Numbered from the stretch's first letter, positions 54,301-62,323 are shown. The stretch: 64,000 nt of DNA from Nitrospira sp. (GCA_024998565.1 JACOEM010000010.1:62001-126000), one strand, 5' to 3'. Translations and numbers: made by a program. The notes: generated from the sequence alone by a model not told the origin.

Positions 54301-54926
54301 TACGCGGGCGTTTTACCGAGGCCGCAGAACACCGCACCCTGACTAGAAGCGCTTTCGATGCTATCGGCGGCGATGACGCTGCCGCAGAAGCTGCGGCGGG
54401 CAGGCAAGCGGCCCTTGCCGAGATGCGAGATGTGGCTGAGCACTATGTTCGTGTTCGCTCTGCCGCCACACTACTCCAGTGGGCCATCGAGCGCTACCGA
54501 CGCGAGAAACAGGCTCCACTGCTCAAACGGGCTGGACAAGTATTCGCGACGCTTACCGGTGGTTCTTTCAGCGATCTCCAAGTTGAGTTCGATGAACAAG
54601 ACCGCGCCCAACTGGCAGGTCTTCGTCCCAACGGCGGGTTAGTCCGTGTTGGCGGGATGAGCACGGGTACAGCCGACCAACTTTATCTGGCGCTGCGCGT
54701 GGCCTCGGTCGAGGATTACCTAAACCGGGCGGACGCCCTTCCGTTCGTGGCCGACGACCTGTTCATCAATTTCGATAACGCCCGCGCTGCCGCAGGATTT
54801 AAAGTCCTTGGCCAATTGGCTCATAAGACGCAGATTCTTTTTTTCACCCATCACCGGCATTTGGTCGAGATTGCACAGGCGACCCTTGGACAATCGGTAG
54901 GGGTCGTCTCGTTAGGAGAGTGCTAG
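51399..54926 (+). CDS. YhaN-like SMC-type AAA ATPase (SbcC/Rad50-type)
   Basis: 1,175-residue ATPase. The N-lobe IQRLDLLRYGRFTDTHLALP and Walker A IVFGPNEAGKSTALSAIEDLLFG (about residue 33) are diagnostic of YhaN. The middle about 800 residues are long coiled-coil stretches without an evident CxxC zinc hook. The C-lobe has the signature VRVGGMSTGTADQLYLALRVA, Walker B FVADDLFINFDNARA and H-loop ILFFTHHRHLVEIA. AAGGAGG precedes the ATG. It is the final gene of the operon; its last 15 bases overlap the convergent ATPase gene. Confidence 0.9.
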   Translation: MRIQRLDLLRYGRFTDTHLALPVSDSDFHIVFGPNEAGKSTALSAIEDLLFGIASNSPYNFLHDYGSMRIGAVLENGGKILEVRRRKGNKDTLLTANEVPITGGAGALASFLAGADQSFFTRMFSLDHERLRKGGREILEAQDEVGQMLFSAGAGLSGLRDRLKALTEEADGLWASRRAAHRKYYQALERLDGAEKALREHTVTATKWQEVKRAYDDAQEAYASLEKQNEDISREQRKLSRIRRVYRDIRKITALDEEIKVLGRVIPLPEDAASTLDVAERERLGATTRVETLNEQLETEQNQREALQCSEELLIREDDIQQFHKRRIEVQKEKTDLPHRLAELASAEENLQRLAEELEWKADDIETLVKHIPLRPKVTVLRTLLSSRGERASDTSNAKVAIDELRGQIADVEQELYRMGAPVDVSKLAAVVKATRESGDIASQVKAAETEAREAKAAIERRLKSVKPLINDAQVLASTTVPTRDTIQNHRDDLRDADQRIQACRERIRTAEQELAGHRKAHERLAHDEDAVAPKDVVDARELRNSGWSLIRRRFIEGVSVPEDEIRAFAGTEADLTRTYETAVTAADTLSDRRFDNAQAAALIAVTVRQIAEQQELLEGLRTEEGVLSEEIRALESAWKVMWAEASFEPLGPDLMLEWLTSRNEILEAIGRREAADRQLEALREEESKTKARILTELMAVTAKPSALDDQPLQIVMEAATAVQSQHEKDAANRRQLEERLRKMKVDAVRKATALETAEAAWADWQTEWAAALKLLGLSVSTQPEAATAQLDAIDQMREIAVKIHQLQHERIEKIERDIKVFTQDVAALVTVVATDLVKLSPEDAVLELERRLEAAKRIREQQKNKDEAISALKRKIDESEASGREARETIQYLQKIAAVKDIDQLKDAIHNSDKLRELESERSRVMAALVKEGDGLSLAELKTECEAVDIDQVSVREQTLEQDLKELRGRFTEAAEHRTLTRSAFDAIGGDDAAAEAAAGRQAALAEMRDVAEHYVRVRSAATLLQWAIERYRREKQAPLLKRAGQVFATLTGGSFSDLQVEFDEQDRAQLAGLRPNGGLVRVGGMSTGTADQLYLALRVASVEDYLNRADALPFVADDLFINFDNARAAAGFKVLGQLAHKTQILFFTHHRHLVEIAQATLGQSVGVVSLGEC

Positions 54927-57077
54927 AACCTCGCTGTAGAGCTTTCTTAAGTGCTCGTCCGACATGTCAAGGATCGGCTCATACATGAATGAATTCAGGT
55001 GAATATTTTCCGGCGTCATAAGGATTACTTTCTGAATTGTCCCAATAGCAGTAAGTTCTGCCGGGAATTTTTGTTTAAATTTTGTAAGAAGTCGTGGAGT
55101 CTGATTTGAATCTAGCGCAGCGACGTAGGGCGAATCATTGATCTTGTTGACCATGAATTCTTCGGCTACGAGGCGTATCGCTATGGCCAATACGATTTTA
55201 TTTTCAAAATTGATTCCATCCGGAGCGGTGAGGCAGTCATTTGCGTCCTTTCGAATCTGGGAAATTACTGGTGAGGTTCCATCAGGTGACGCTCCTGTGG
55301 TAGCAAATAAATGGTTGTAGATGGCATCAAGCTCGCTTTGGGTGATTTGGGCGGAGTCAGCTTTCCAGTGAAGTAACGACGTTAGCTTTATGAAATTGGA
55401 ATCCAGAGGCCCCCGCGTGAATTCGATCAAGTTCCGAAGGAAAGGGATCGATGCAATCCTCTTCATTGGGGTGTCAAAAAAGCGGAGTTTCCAATCGTTG
55501 ACAAAGACGTTCTGAATACCGGCTGCTTGATTAAGCGTTATCCCGGAGCTGCTTTTGGATGCCATTAGACAATTTGAATAGCTCACAAATCTGCTTTGAA
55601 CTGTACGATAGAAATCGAAATTATGCGTGAGGAGAATCAGGTTAAAGTGTGGATCATCGGCAATGTCCTTCAAGTATTGAATGATTGCGTACTTGTTCTT
55701 GTAGTCAAATGAGTCAGCAATATCATCAACGATAAGTAGGGTTTCCAGTTTAGCTTTTTTTCGGACTTCGATCTCAAACAGAATGTTCAACACATAAAGG
55801 GCCTTTTTTTCACCTTGGCTTAAGACCTTCATCAGAGCCGCCTTCTCTACGGAGGCGTTGTCCGCGCCGTCTTTGAACGTAAACCCCAGCGTGAGCATCG
55901 GTTCCTGCCCCAGGATTACTGATACTCTGTTTATTGCCTCCAATCTGAAAGGCACAAAGAAGCGGTCATTGAAAATGTCAATGACATCCTCCCAAAGTGT
56001 CCGCTCTTTCGATGCCTGCTGCTCTATCTGCTTTCTTTTGACCTCCGCAGCCTGGTACTTCTCGACCAAGTCTAAGTAAAAAGGGAAGCGAGCCTTGATG
56101 TAAGATTTCCAGACTTCTTCCTTAAAGCTCGCGATATTCGCAAGCTTTGCCAGCAACTCCTCATGATTCGCCAGATACCCTTCGAAGTCCCGCACCGCGA
56201 CATTCTTTTGTATCAGCTTTTCAATCTCAGCGAATTTCTTCTTGAGGTCCTTATCGTTCGAGATACTGTCCTTTTCCTTAGCGATCAAATCCTCAAGCTG
56301 TTTCTGGCTGGTGATTTCGAGTTTGGTTTCCGCGTTTAGATTAACCGTATGCCTTGCATCAAAAAACCCGTTATCAGCAAGCTGCTTTGCAATGGTCGCC
56401 GCGTTGTAATAATTGAATGTGCCCTTTTTGAAATAGGTAGAAGCGCTGAGAAGCTCGTTGTATTTGGTGATATAGGCTTCGATCGCTGTCTTGAAATCTT
56501 TGGTGCTGAGAAAGCTCAGCACTTTGTCGTCGAAAATTATGTCGTATTTGATATCAGCAAACGGGGCATCTTTCTGGGAGAGCAATTCTTCTTTGATGCG
56601 GATCAGAGCGCGGTAAAACTGGTCATCACTCGTGGTAAACGTAGATGAGATTTCCTTTTCAATATCCTTCTTAGAGCCTGACTGTTCTTTCAGCCCCTTC
56701 AGGAAGACGTCTTTGGCTGCATCGATAGCAATATGTAAATCCTCGTATTCCTTTCGGAGCGCGGGGTTGACCAGCAGGGTGGATGTCTTTTCTGTGTGTC
56801 CAAGAACTTCGTCGTAGGGGCGGACCACAAGGACAGCTTCTTTTGGGAGAGCGACGGCGTTCTCATCGGTAATGGATCTTTTGGTAACGCGCGACGGGAA
56901 GATTCGATCTTTCGACGCGTTGCCGTCTGTGATGTCTTGAAATGTTTGCGCAAGGGAGGATTTCATTGAGCCATTAGGAGCGTAGATCGCATATGCTTTA
57001 GCGGACGAAAAGTCGAATTGAAACTGCAACTTCTTAACGCCATAGCAATTTTCGAGATCAATTTTCAGCTGTTTCAT
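54912..57077 (-). CDS. AAA/ABC-type ATPase of RloC/PrrC-like appearance
   Basis: 721-residue ATPase. Its P-loop YAPNGSMKSSLAQTF has Met where the second Gly of GxxGxGKS is expected, a variation shared by a group of stand-alone AAA_13-like proteins. The middle is helical and coiled-coil. The C-lobe has the ABC signature VLSQGEKKALYVLNILFEIE, Walker B LLIVDDIADSFDYKN and H-loop LILLTHNFDFYRT. The last about 200 residues form an unknown domain that could hold an effector, as in PrrC/RloC anticodon nucleases, but no nuclease triad is recognised. It is convergent with the operon and overlaps YhaN by 15 bases. AT-richer than its neighbours. Confidence 0.75.
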   Translation of the reverse strand: MKQLKIDLENCYGVKKLQFQFDFSSAKAYAIYAPNGSMKSSLAQTFQDITDGNASKDRIFPSRVTKRSITDENAVALPKEAVLVVRPYDEVLGHTEKTSTLLVNPALRKEYEDLHIAIDAAKDVFLKGLKEQSGSKKDIEKEISSTFTTSDDQFYRALIRIKEELLSQKDAPFADIKYDIIFDDKVLSFLSTKDFKTAIEAYITKYNELLSASTYFKKGTFNYYNAATIAKQLADNGFFDARHTVNLNAETKLEITSQKQLEDLIAKEKDSISNDKDLKKKFAEIEKLIQKNVAVRDFEGYLANHEELLAKLANIASFKEEVWKSYIKARFPFYLDLVEKYQAAEVKRKQIEQQASKERTLWEDVIDIFNDRFFVPFRLEAINRVSVILGQEPMLTLGFTFKDGADNASVEKAALMKVLSQGEKKALYVLNILFEIEVRKKAKLETLLIVDDIADSFDYKNKYAIIQYLKDIADDPHFNLILLTHNFDFYRTVQSRFVSYSNCLMASKSSSGITLNQAAGIQNVFVNDWKLRFFDTPMKRIASIPFLRNLIEFTRGPLDSNFIKLTSLLHWKADSAQITQSELDAIYNHLFATTGASPDGTSPVISQIRKDANDCLTAPDGINFENKIVLAIAIRLVAEEFMVNKINDSPYVAALDSNQTPRLLTKFKQKFPAELTAIGTIQKVILMTPENIHLNSFMYEPILDMSDEHLRKLYSEVLALS

Positions 57078-57128
57078 AAGTACGGCCTCAAAATATCGTT
57101 ATTTATTTTCGGCTTACCCATTGCGCTC

Positions 57129-57362
57129 TCACGCCCGAGGGTTGTTGCATAGCAGCTCTCGAAGAGCCTGAACATCGGGCATAGTCAGATGTTGCGCGGA
57201 TGATAGCTGATCAGCGGTTATAGGTACACCCAGAAGTGCTGGGCCGAAGGAAGAGCGCAAATTGTGAAAATCGGACATAGACTGCTTCAATTTGTGCTTT
57301 TGATAAAAGCCGAAATTGGGGTGCCAGCTTGTTTCCGGCCGAGAAGCTTCAAAAAACGACAT
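57129..57362 (-). CDS. Possible hypothetical protein
   Basis: Frame of 77 residues beginning MSFFEASRPETSWHPNFGFYQKHKLK and ending RELLCNNPRA, between the ATPase gene and the frameshifted gene. Composition is protein-like, but there is no good ribosome site. It could be a remnant of a larger gene. Confidence 0.3.
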   Translation of the reverse strand: MSFFEASRPETSWHPNFGFYQKHKLKQSMSDFHNLRSSFGPALLGVPITADQLSSAQHLTMPDVQALRELLCNNPRA

Positions 57363-57391
57363 TTTGCGTTCCCAGGGCGAACTAGTACATT

Positions 57392-58058
57392 TCAAACATA
57401 TGCACAAATGGCGCCGTGGCTGCGAGCAGTGGTGCTATGTCGCAATCGCGAAGAGGCCTCAACTTCATATAACGCCCCTCGCGCCGTGCATACGCTGCAA
57501 ATGTGATTCATTTTCTTCCAAAGATTTGACCGCAGTGATGAGTTGGCAGGTTCAAGGAGGCACTGGAGGTAGTCATTTAGGCTGCCCTGTACGTCAGCGT
57601 GAAAGCGCTTTACATCGAGGATGTAGCCTTGGCCATTCTTCACCGTTTGCAACATTGCCGGCTGGTTTCGCCGTATCAGCCACATCTTCTTTGCCTCGGC
57701 CTGATGCAGAAGTCCGCAGCGGATGTCCCTGTAGAAAGCTTTTTGGGCTTGAGCATTGAAGTCTGATTGGAATCGCGATCCCTCAAGAAACCGTGTGACT
57801 AGCTTCTCTGATTGCCCATGCCCGTTCGTGACCCCCCTCCTTAAACTGCTGTATCGTTTCCGCCAAAAGGCTATCAATAGCCAAGACGACGAATCCTGAA
57901 TGCCTGGATTCCACGCACTCAGTCGCAAAGCAAAGGAACCGGCCTTCCAATCTGTCCTTGACCAAGTGTGCTGCCTTAGGCCAATCCTTAGGAGAACTCG
58001 AATCTAAGCCTTGCCAATCGATAGAAGTGTAATTGGGAGAGATTCGTAGAGGGTTTAT
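57392..58058 (-). pseudogene. Frameshifted hypothetical gene
   Basis: Two overlapping frames read as one protein if a single base is removed from a run of six G (plus-strand C at 57,832-57,837). The upstream part reads INPLRISPNYTSIDWQGLDS and later GRFLCFATECVESRH, ending TIQQFKEG. The downstream part resumes at VTNGHGQSEKLVTRFLEG and contains FYRDIRCGLLHQAEAKKMW and YLQCLLEPANSSLRSNLWKKMNHIC. The upstream part has no ATG; the only usable start in its own frame is TTG at 57,965, and another run of seven G (58,121-58,127) lies where the N-terminus should be. The product is unknown. It may be decayed, phase-variable or a sequencing error. Confidence 0.65.
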
Positions 58059-58340
58059 CCCGCATTGACCTTGTGGAAGATATCCGAGGATGAGAGTCGC
58101 CCACCTAAATGTTTAGTTGAGGGGGGGAGAGCTGAGCCGAGATTCTTGCGCATGTTCCATTACCTGTCAACGCTATCTAATATAGGCGGCGCGGCGTCCA
58201 ATATAGGGGGTATCGCGCGTTATGATTGCAAGGATTGAACGCTTGGATTGTTGGATGGGCTGCTCACAAGTGACTGATGTCTAGAGAGATTCTCATTCTG
58301 AGAGGATCCACATTCACTTAGCGTTGCATGCAATATGTAC

Positions 58341-58369
58341 TTGACATCATATGTATTAAAATGCATACT
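58341..58369 (+). promoter_or_regulatory. Sigma-70 promoter of the toxin-antitoxin pair
   Basis: TTGACA at 58,341-58,346, 17 bases, CATACT at 58,364-58,369. The expected transcript start is about 58,376, the first base of the toxin GTG codon, so the message would be leaderless or nearly so. Repeated tatgta/tgcata words across the promoter suggest operator sites. Confidence 0.65.
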
Positions 58370-58375
58370 TAACAC

Positions 58376-58747
58376 GTGAAGAAGTGGCAAGTAGAATTTT
58401 ATGATGATTTCGAACCTGAGTTCGATGCGTTGCCTGAGACGGTTCAAGACGAATTGCTAGCGCATGCTGAGCTGCTAGAGCACTTTGGCCCAACACTAGG
58501 TAGGCCGACAGTTGATACACTAAATGACTCCCGGCACGCTAACATGAAAGAGCTAAGATTCAAGGCTGACAATGGCGAGTGGCGAGTGGCATTTGCGTTT
58601 GATCCTGGCCGAAAGGCGATGCTTTTGGTAGCTGGTGACAAATCGGGAGTGAGTGAGAGACGTTTCTACCGAGACTTGATCCGCAAGGCAGATGACCGTT
58701 TCGATGCTCACCTGGCAAAAGTCAAAAAGAAAGACAGAAAGGCGTGA
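58376..58747 (+). CDS. HigB/Gp49-like (RelE superfamily) toxin
   Basis: 123-residue toxin of the phage Gp49-like/HigB group, ribosome-associated mRNA interferases. Hallmarks: WQVEFYDDFEPEFDALPETVQDELLAHAELLEHFGPTLGRP, KELRFKADNGEWRVAFAFDPGRKAMLLVAGDKSG and RRFYRDLIRKADDRF. The start is GTG at 58,376 without a ribosome site. It lies upstream of its antitoxin, the HigBA order, and near the right attachment site, consistent with stabilising the element. Confidence 0.88.
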   Translation: MKKWQVEFYDDFEPEFDALPETVQDELLAHAELLEHFGPTLGRPTVDTLNDSRHANMKELRFKADNGEWRVAFAFDPGRKAMLLVAGDKSGVSERRFYRDLIRKADDRFDAHLAKVKKKDRKA

Positions 58748-58752
58748 TAACC

Positions 58753-59112
58753 ATGGCTACCACACTGAATGAAAAGATGAAGAAAGTTGGTGTAGGACGA
58801 CGGAGGAGAATAGAGGCAAGGGCTGCTCAACTGATCGCTGAAGAGATGTCTTTGCGAGAACTACGGCAGGCCCATAAGTACACCCAGAAAAAGATAGCGA
58901 AGGCTTTGCATATTGGCCAAGATGGCGTCTCACGTCTTGAGCAAAGAACAGATCTTTTACTTTCCACACTCAGAAGTTATGTAGAAGCTATGGGTGGTAG
59001 CCTATCCATTATCGCTGAATTTCCCAATCAACGACGAGTGATTGTATCCGGTCTGAGCCAAATTGGCACTGCTGAGCGAGCAAAACGAGAAGAGGAAGCC
59101 GTTCACTGCTAG
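58753..59112 (+). CDS. XRE-family antitoxin (HigA-like)
   Basis: 119-residue helix-turn-helix protein. The DNA-binding core is LRELRQAHKYTQKKIAKALHIGQDGVSRLEQRTD (about residues 35-70), followed by LLLSTLRSYVEAMGGSLSIIAEFPN, typical of COG5606-type antitoxins paired with Gp49-like toxins. It begins five bases after the toxin stop. It would neutralise the toxin and repress the shared promoter. A terminator hairpin follows at 59,173. Confidence 0.88.
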   Translation: MATTLNEKMKKVGVGRRRRIEARAAQLIAEEMSLRELRQAHKYTQKKIAKALHIGQDGVSRLEQRTDLLLSTLRSYVEAMGGSLSIIAEFPNQRRVIVSGLSQIGTAERAKREEEAVHC

Positions 59113-59172
59113 AGTGCTTTCCCCGGAACAATCTTTCCGTTGTTTGACCAACGGAGCCTGCCGAGGTAGACG

Positions 59173-59222
59173 TGAGGGTGCACCCGGTTATTTAGGGCAG
59201 CAGGCGCCCCCTCATGTTTCTT
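59173..59222 (+). terminator. Likely Rho-independent terminator
   Basis: tgagggtgcacc (59,173-59,184) pairs with ggcgccccctca (59,203-59,214), ten of twelve positions, followed by tgtttctt. It closes the toxin-antitoxin transcript before the right attachment site. Confidence 0.6.
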
Positions 59223-59291
59223 AAGAGACTCATGCTCCCATAGCAATCAGGTCGAGCGTGAAGCCTAATGGCTGCTCCTTGGTTTGACGGT

Positions 59292-59309
59292 TCCCGTTGG
59301 GGACACCAC
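59292..59309 (+). repeat. Right attachment site (18-bp direct repeat)
   Basis: Exact copy of tcccgttggggacaccac from the tRNA-Glu 3' end at 28,752-28,769. The preceding bases differ from the tRNA, so this is the short duplicated end, not a second tRNA. It marks the right boundary of the element. Chromosomal sequence without a gene follows to 59,548. Confidence 0.88.
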
Positions 59310-59548
59310 ACTTCTCCCGGTTATTCGTTGGCTCAGCCTTGTCGGGAACATTCTTCCCAGACAGGACAGCCATCTCACATATAAAGCTTCTTGCGGCTTC
59401 ATGGAGGATGGTTTCTGTCGTGGGAGAGGATCGCTGTAGGGCCGGCAGCTAAGATCGTCACTGCCGTCGTCGACCACGAAGCTGCATCTGTCGCTTGCCT
59501 CATGATCCGGTGTCGTTACGCGTCAGTAACGTACGGAGTCGTTCTGTG

Positions 59549-62323
59549 ATGAGTGTACCCCTGCGCTGGTTTCACGCCGTCCGCTCACTGATGTATTCAG
59601 GCGTGACCGAACGGCAATGCTATGCCCTCTGTGCGGTCATTATGGCCGGCACGGCGGTCGTTGATGTATACACCCCGCTGGGGCTCGCCGACGGCGTGGG
59701 ATACCTGGCGGCCGTCGTGGTCGCTGGGCTGGCACCATCCCAGCGATTCCCATACATCGTGGCGGCTATCTCAACCGGGCTCATTCTTCTCGGCGGCTAT
59801 TGGTCTGAATCTGGGGGCATTCTCTGGATCGGGGTTACGAATCGGGCCATCTCTATTGGCGCTATCTGGCTGATCGCCTGGGTTGTTCTGCAATGGAGAA
59901 CGGCCGCCCGCAGCCGTGCTCATGACCTCTCTGTCCGATTGCGATCCATCCTGACCCACAGCCAGACGAATATCTTTGTCAAAGATCTCCAGGGCCGATA
60001 CCTCGAGGTGAATGAACAGTTTCTGTTTCTGACCGGCTTCTCGGCCGAGATGGTGATCGGGAAAACAGATTCGGACCTCTTTCCGCCTGAGACAGCCGCC
60101 CTCTATCGTGAGCATGACGGCCGGGTCATCGAAGCCGGAGCGCCCATGAATTTCGAAGAGACGTGGGCACTCAATGACGGGCTGCACCTCTATATGGTCT
60201 CCAAGTTTCCCTTGCGCGATGAGCACGGCGCTATTGTGGCCATCGGCGGGATTGCCACGGATATCACCGCTCGGTTGCAAGCTGAGGCGGCCCGGAGTGA
60301 AGCCCAGGAACGGTTCGATTTGGTGGCGACTGCCACGCAGACCGGTATCTGGGACTGGGACCTGCAAACGAACCACATGTATTACTGCCCGCTGTGGAAA
60401 GCGAGTCTGGGATATCAGGAGCACGAGATTTCCAACTCACCGACGGAGTGGGAGTCTCGATTGCATCCCGATGACAAATCTCGCGCCTTTGCACTTGTGG
60501 ATGACTATCTGTCCGGCAGCATTCCCTCCTACGAACTCGAACACCGCCTGCGTCACAGGGACGGCAGCTACCGATGGATTCAGACCTGTGCCCTGTTGCA
60601 GCGGGATGCTGACGGGAGACCCCGTCGGATGATCGGGTCGCACGTGGATATTACGGAACGGAAGCGAGCAGAAGATGCGTTGGCTCAGAGTGAGTCTACG
60701 TTAAGGAGCTTCTTCAATAGCGGCGCCATGATGATGGGGATTGTGGAACTGCTCGACGGGGATATTTTGCACGTCTCGGACAATCGCCGCGCCGCGAGTT
60801 TCTTCGGGACGACACCGGAGTCGATGCAGGGAAAGCGCGCCTCGGAGCTGGGTGCGCCCCCTGACATCATCGCGCACTGGATTCGATATTACGAAGAGAC
60901 GGAACGGACGAAACAACCGGTGCGATTCGAGTATGTCCACTCACAGAGAGGCAGCGGTATCGAGTTGTGTTTCTCCGCCACCGTCTGCTGGATTGGTACA
61001 GGACCAAGCGGGCGGTCGCGTTACTCCTATGTGGTGGACGATGTCACGGAAGCACGATGCTTGGCAGAAGCGCTGGGCCAGACGGCCGAGCGGTACCACG
61101 GTGTGGTGACTGCACTAGCAGAAGGTGTCGTTTTGCATGATGAGCAGGGGAGGATTATCGCCTGCAATCCGAGCGCGGAGCAGATTCTTGGGCTCACGGC
61201 CGACCAGCTGATGGGGCGGACGCCGGTCGATCCGGGATGGCAGGCGATTCATGAAGATGGGAGCCACTTTGCCCCTCATGAACGCCCGCCGATGGTCACG
61301 CTTCGGACCGGTCGCCCATGCTCGAATGTCATCATGGGTCTTTCCAGACCGACGGGAGAGCGGCGATGGATTTCAATCAACACGCAGGCGCTTCTGAGAG
61401 CCGGTCAAGATCGACCGTACGCCGTCGTCGGCTCTTTTCATGACATTACCGAACGCCGTCGGGCGGAACAGGCCTTGCTGGAGGTGCAGAGTCAGCTGGA
61501 GCAACGCGTGCGTGAGCGAACGGCGAGGATTCAGCAACTTGAATCCCAGCGGTCTCAGGCGGAAAAACTTGCGGCACTGGGCCACCTCGCGGCTGGTATC
61601 GCCCATGAAGTCAACAATCCCCTGGCCGGGATTACCAATGCGTTTCATCTGGTGAAGCAGGGAATCGAGCGCGAGCATCGACACTATCGATTTGTGGATC
61701 TCATCGATCGCGAAATTCAACGCCTCACGGTGATCGTGAAAAAGATGTACACCCTGTATCAGGGCCTCCCGGCGACCGAGCGACAGGCGACCGACATAGC
61801 GGAATTGCTCCAGGACGTGGCCACGTTGCTGGAACATAAGATGGCCGTGAAACGACTCCGGTTACACACAGAGGTGGATACTACCCTTCAGATGGTCAAT
61901 GTGTCGCGTTCCGACCTGTTTCAGGTGTTGCTCAATCTCGTGCAGAACGCCATCGATGCCTCTCCCCCCGGCAGTGAGGTGGTGCTGAACGTGTCCGAGC
62001 GCGAGGGGCTGCTGCGATGGAGCGTGACCGATTGCGGGACGGGGATAGCACCGGACATTCTTCCCCGTATTTTTGAGCCATTTTTTACGACAAAGCCTGG
62101 TGTCGGTTGGCAGGGACTCGGACTCGGGTTATCTGTGTCGCGCGGGCTGGTGCAAGCCATGGGGGGGCGGATCGAGGTCCAGACTGAACTGCAACGGGGT
62201 TCGACGTTCACGGTGGTATATCCCTTGGAACAGCCGGAGCTGTCGGGGGGGCGAGCGGTGGGAGTGGATACAGACAAGGAGCAGAACGATGACGACTATG
62301 CCGCAACGCATTCTCATTGCTGA
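59549..62323 (+). CDS. Membrane multi-PAS sensor histidine kinase
   Basis: 924-residue sensor kinase. The N-terminal 120 residues hold four to five membrane helices (YALCAVIMAGTAVVDVY, GYLAAVVVAGLAP, IGAIWLIAWVVLQW). Four PAS/PAC units follow between about 135 and 640, including NIFVKDLQGRYLEVNEQF and GVVLHDEQGRIIACNPSAEQILGLTADQL. A coiled coil leads to the phospho-acceptor His in GHLAAGIAHEVNNPLAGITNA (about 685) and the ATPase domain with DCGTGIAPDILPRIFEPFF and QGLGLGLSVSRGL. The ATG at 59,549 was chosen over an upstream TTG. The response regulator gene overlaps its end by 35 bases. The ligand is unknown. Confidence 0.92.
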   Translation: MSVPLRWFHAVRSLMYSGVTERQCYALCAVIMAGTAVVDVYTPLGLADGVGYLAAVVVAGLAPSQRFPYIVAAISTGLILLGGYWSESGGILWIGVTNRAISIGAIWLIAWVVLQWRTAARSRAHDLSVRLRSILTHSQTNIFVKDLQGRYLEVNEQFLFLTGFSAEMVIGKTDSDLFPPETAALYREHDGRVIEAGAPMNFEETWALNDGLHLYMVSKFPLRDEHGAIVAIGGIATDITARLQAEAARSEAQERFDLVATATQTGIWDWDLQTNHMYYCPLWKASLGYQEHEISNSPTEWESRLHPDDKSRAFALVDDYLSGSIPSYELEHRLRHRDGSYRWIQTCALLQRDADGRPRRMIGSHVDITERKRAEDALAQSESTLRSFFNSGAMMMGIVELLDGDILHVSDNRRAASFFGTTPESMQGKRASELGAPPDIIAHWIRYYEETERTKQPVRFEYVHSQRGSGIELCFSATVCWIGTGPSGRSRYSYVVDDVTEARCLAEALGQTAERYHGVVTALAEGVVLHDEQGRIIACNPSAEQILGLTADQLMGRTPVDPGWQAIHEDGSHFAPHERPPMVTLRTGRPCSNVIMGLSRPTGERRWISINTQALLRAGQDRPYAVVGSFHDITERRRAEQALLEVQSQLEQRVRERTARIQQLESQRSQAEKLAALGHLAAGIAHEVNNPLAGITNAFHLVKQGIEREHRHYRFVDLIDREIQRLTVIVKKMYTLYQGLPATERQATDIAELLQDVATLLEHKMAVKRLRLHTEVDTTLQMVNVSRSDLFQVLLNLVQNAIDASPPGSEVVLNVSEREGLLRWSVTDCGTGIAPDILPRIFEPFFTTKPGVGWQGLGLGLSVSRGLVQAMGGRIEVQTELQRGSTFTVVYPLEQPELSGGRAVGVDTDKEQNDDDYAATHSHC

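Larger units (their letters stand above)
28752..59309. mobile_element. tRNA-Glu-integrated mobilisable element with restriction/defence cargo (about 30.5 kb)
   Basis: The region between the two 18-bp direct repeats contains a serine recombinase, replication genes, a MobF relaxase, a coupling protein, an ArdC-like protein, a large restriction/helicase/nuclease operon and a toxin-antitoxin pair. No mating-pair-formation (VirB-type) genes are present, so an integrative mobilisable element is the best description. Base composition is mosaic: AT-richer near 30.4-34 kb and 54.9-59 kb than the flanking chromosome. Confidence 0.87.

Noticed and set aside
40972-54926. Assignment as DISARM
   Set aside because: A SNF2 helicase and a methyltransferase are shared with class 1 DISARM, but the DUF1998 helicase (DrmA), DrmB and the phospholipase-D protein DrmC are absent, and a type III Res subunit is present instead.
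59265-59477. A second tRNA gene at the right end of the element
   Set aside because: Only the last 18 bases of tRNA-Glu are repeated; the bases before them do not form a T-arm or anticodon arm.
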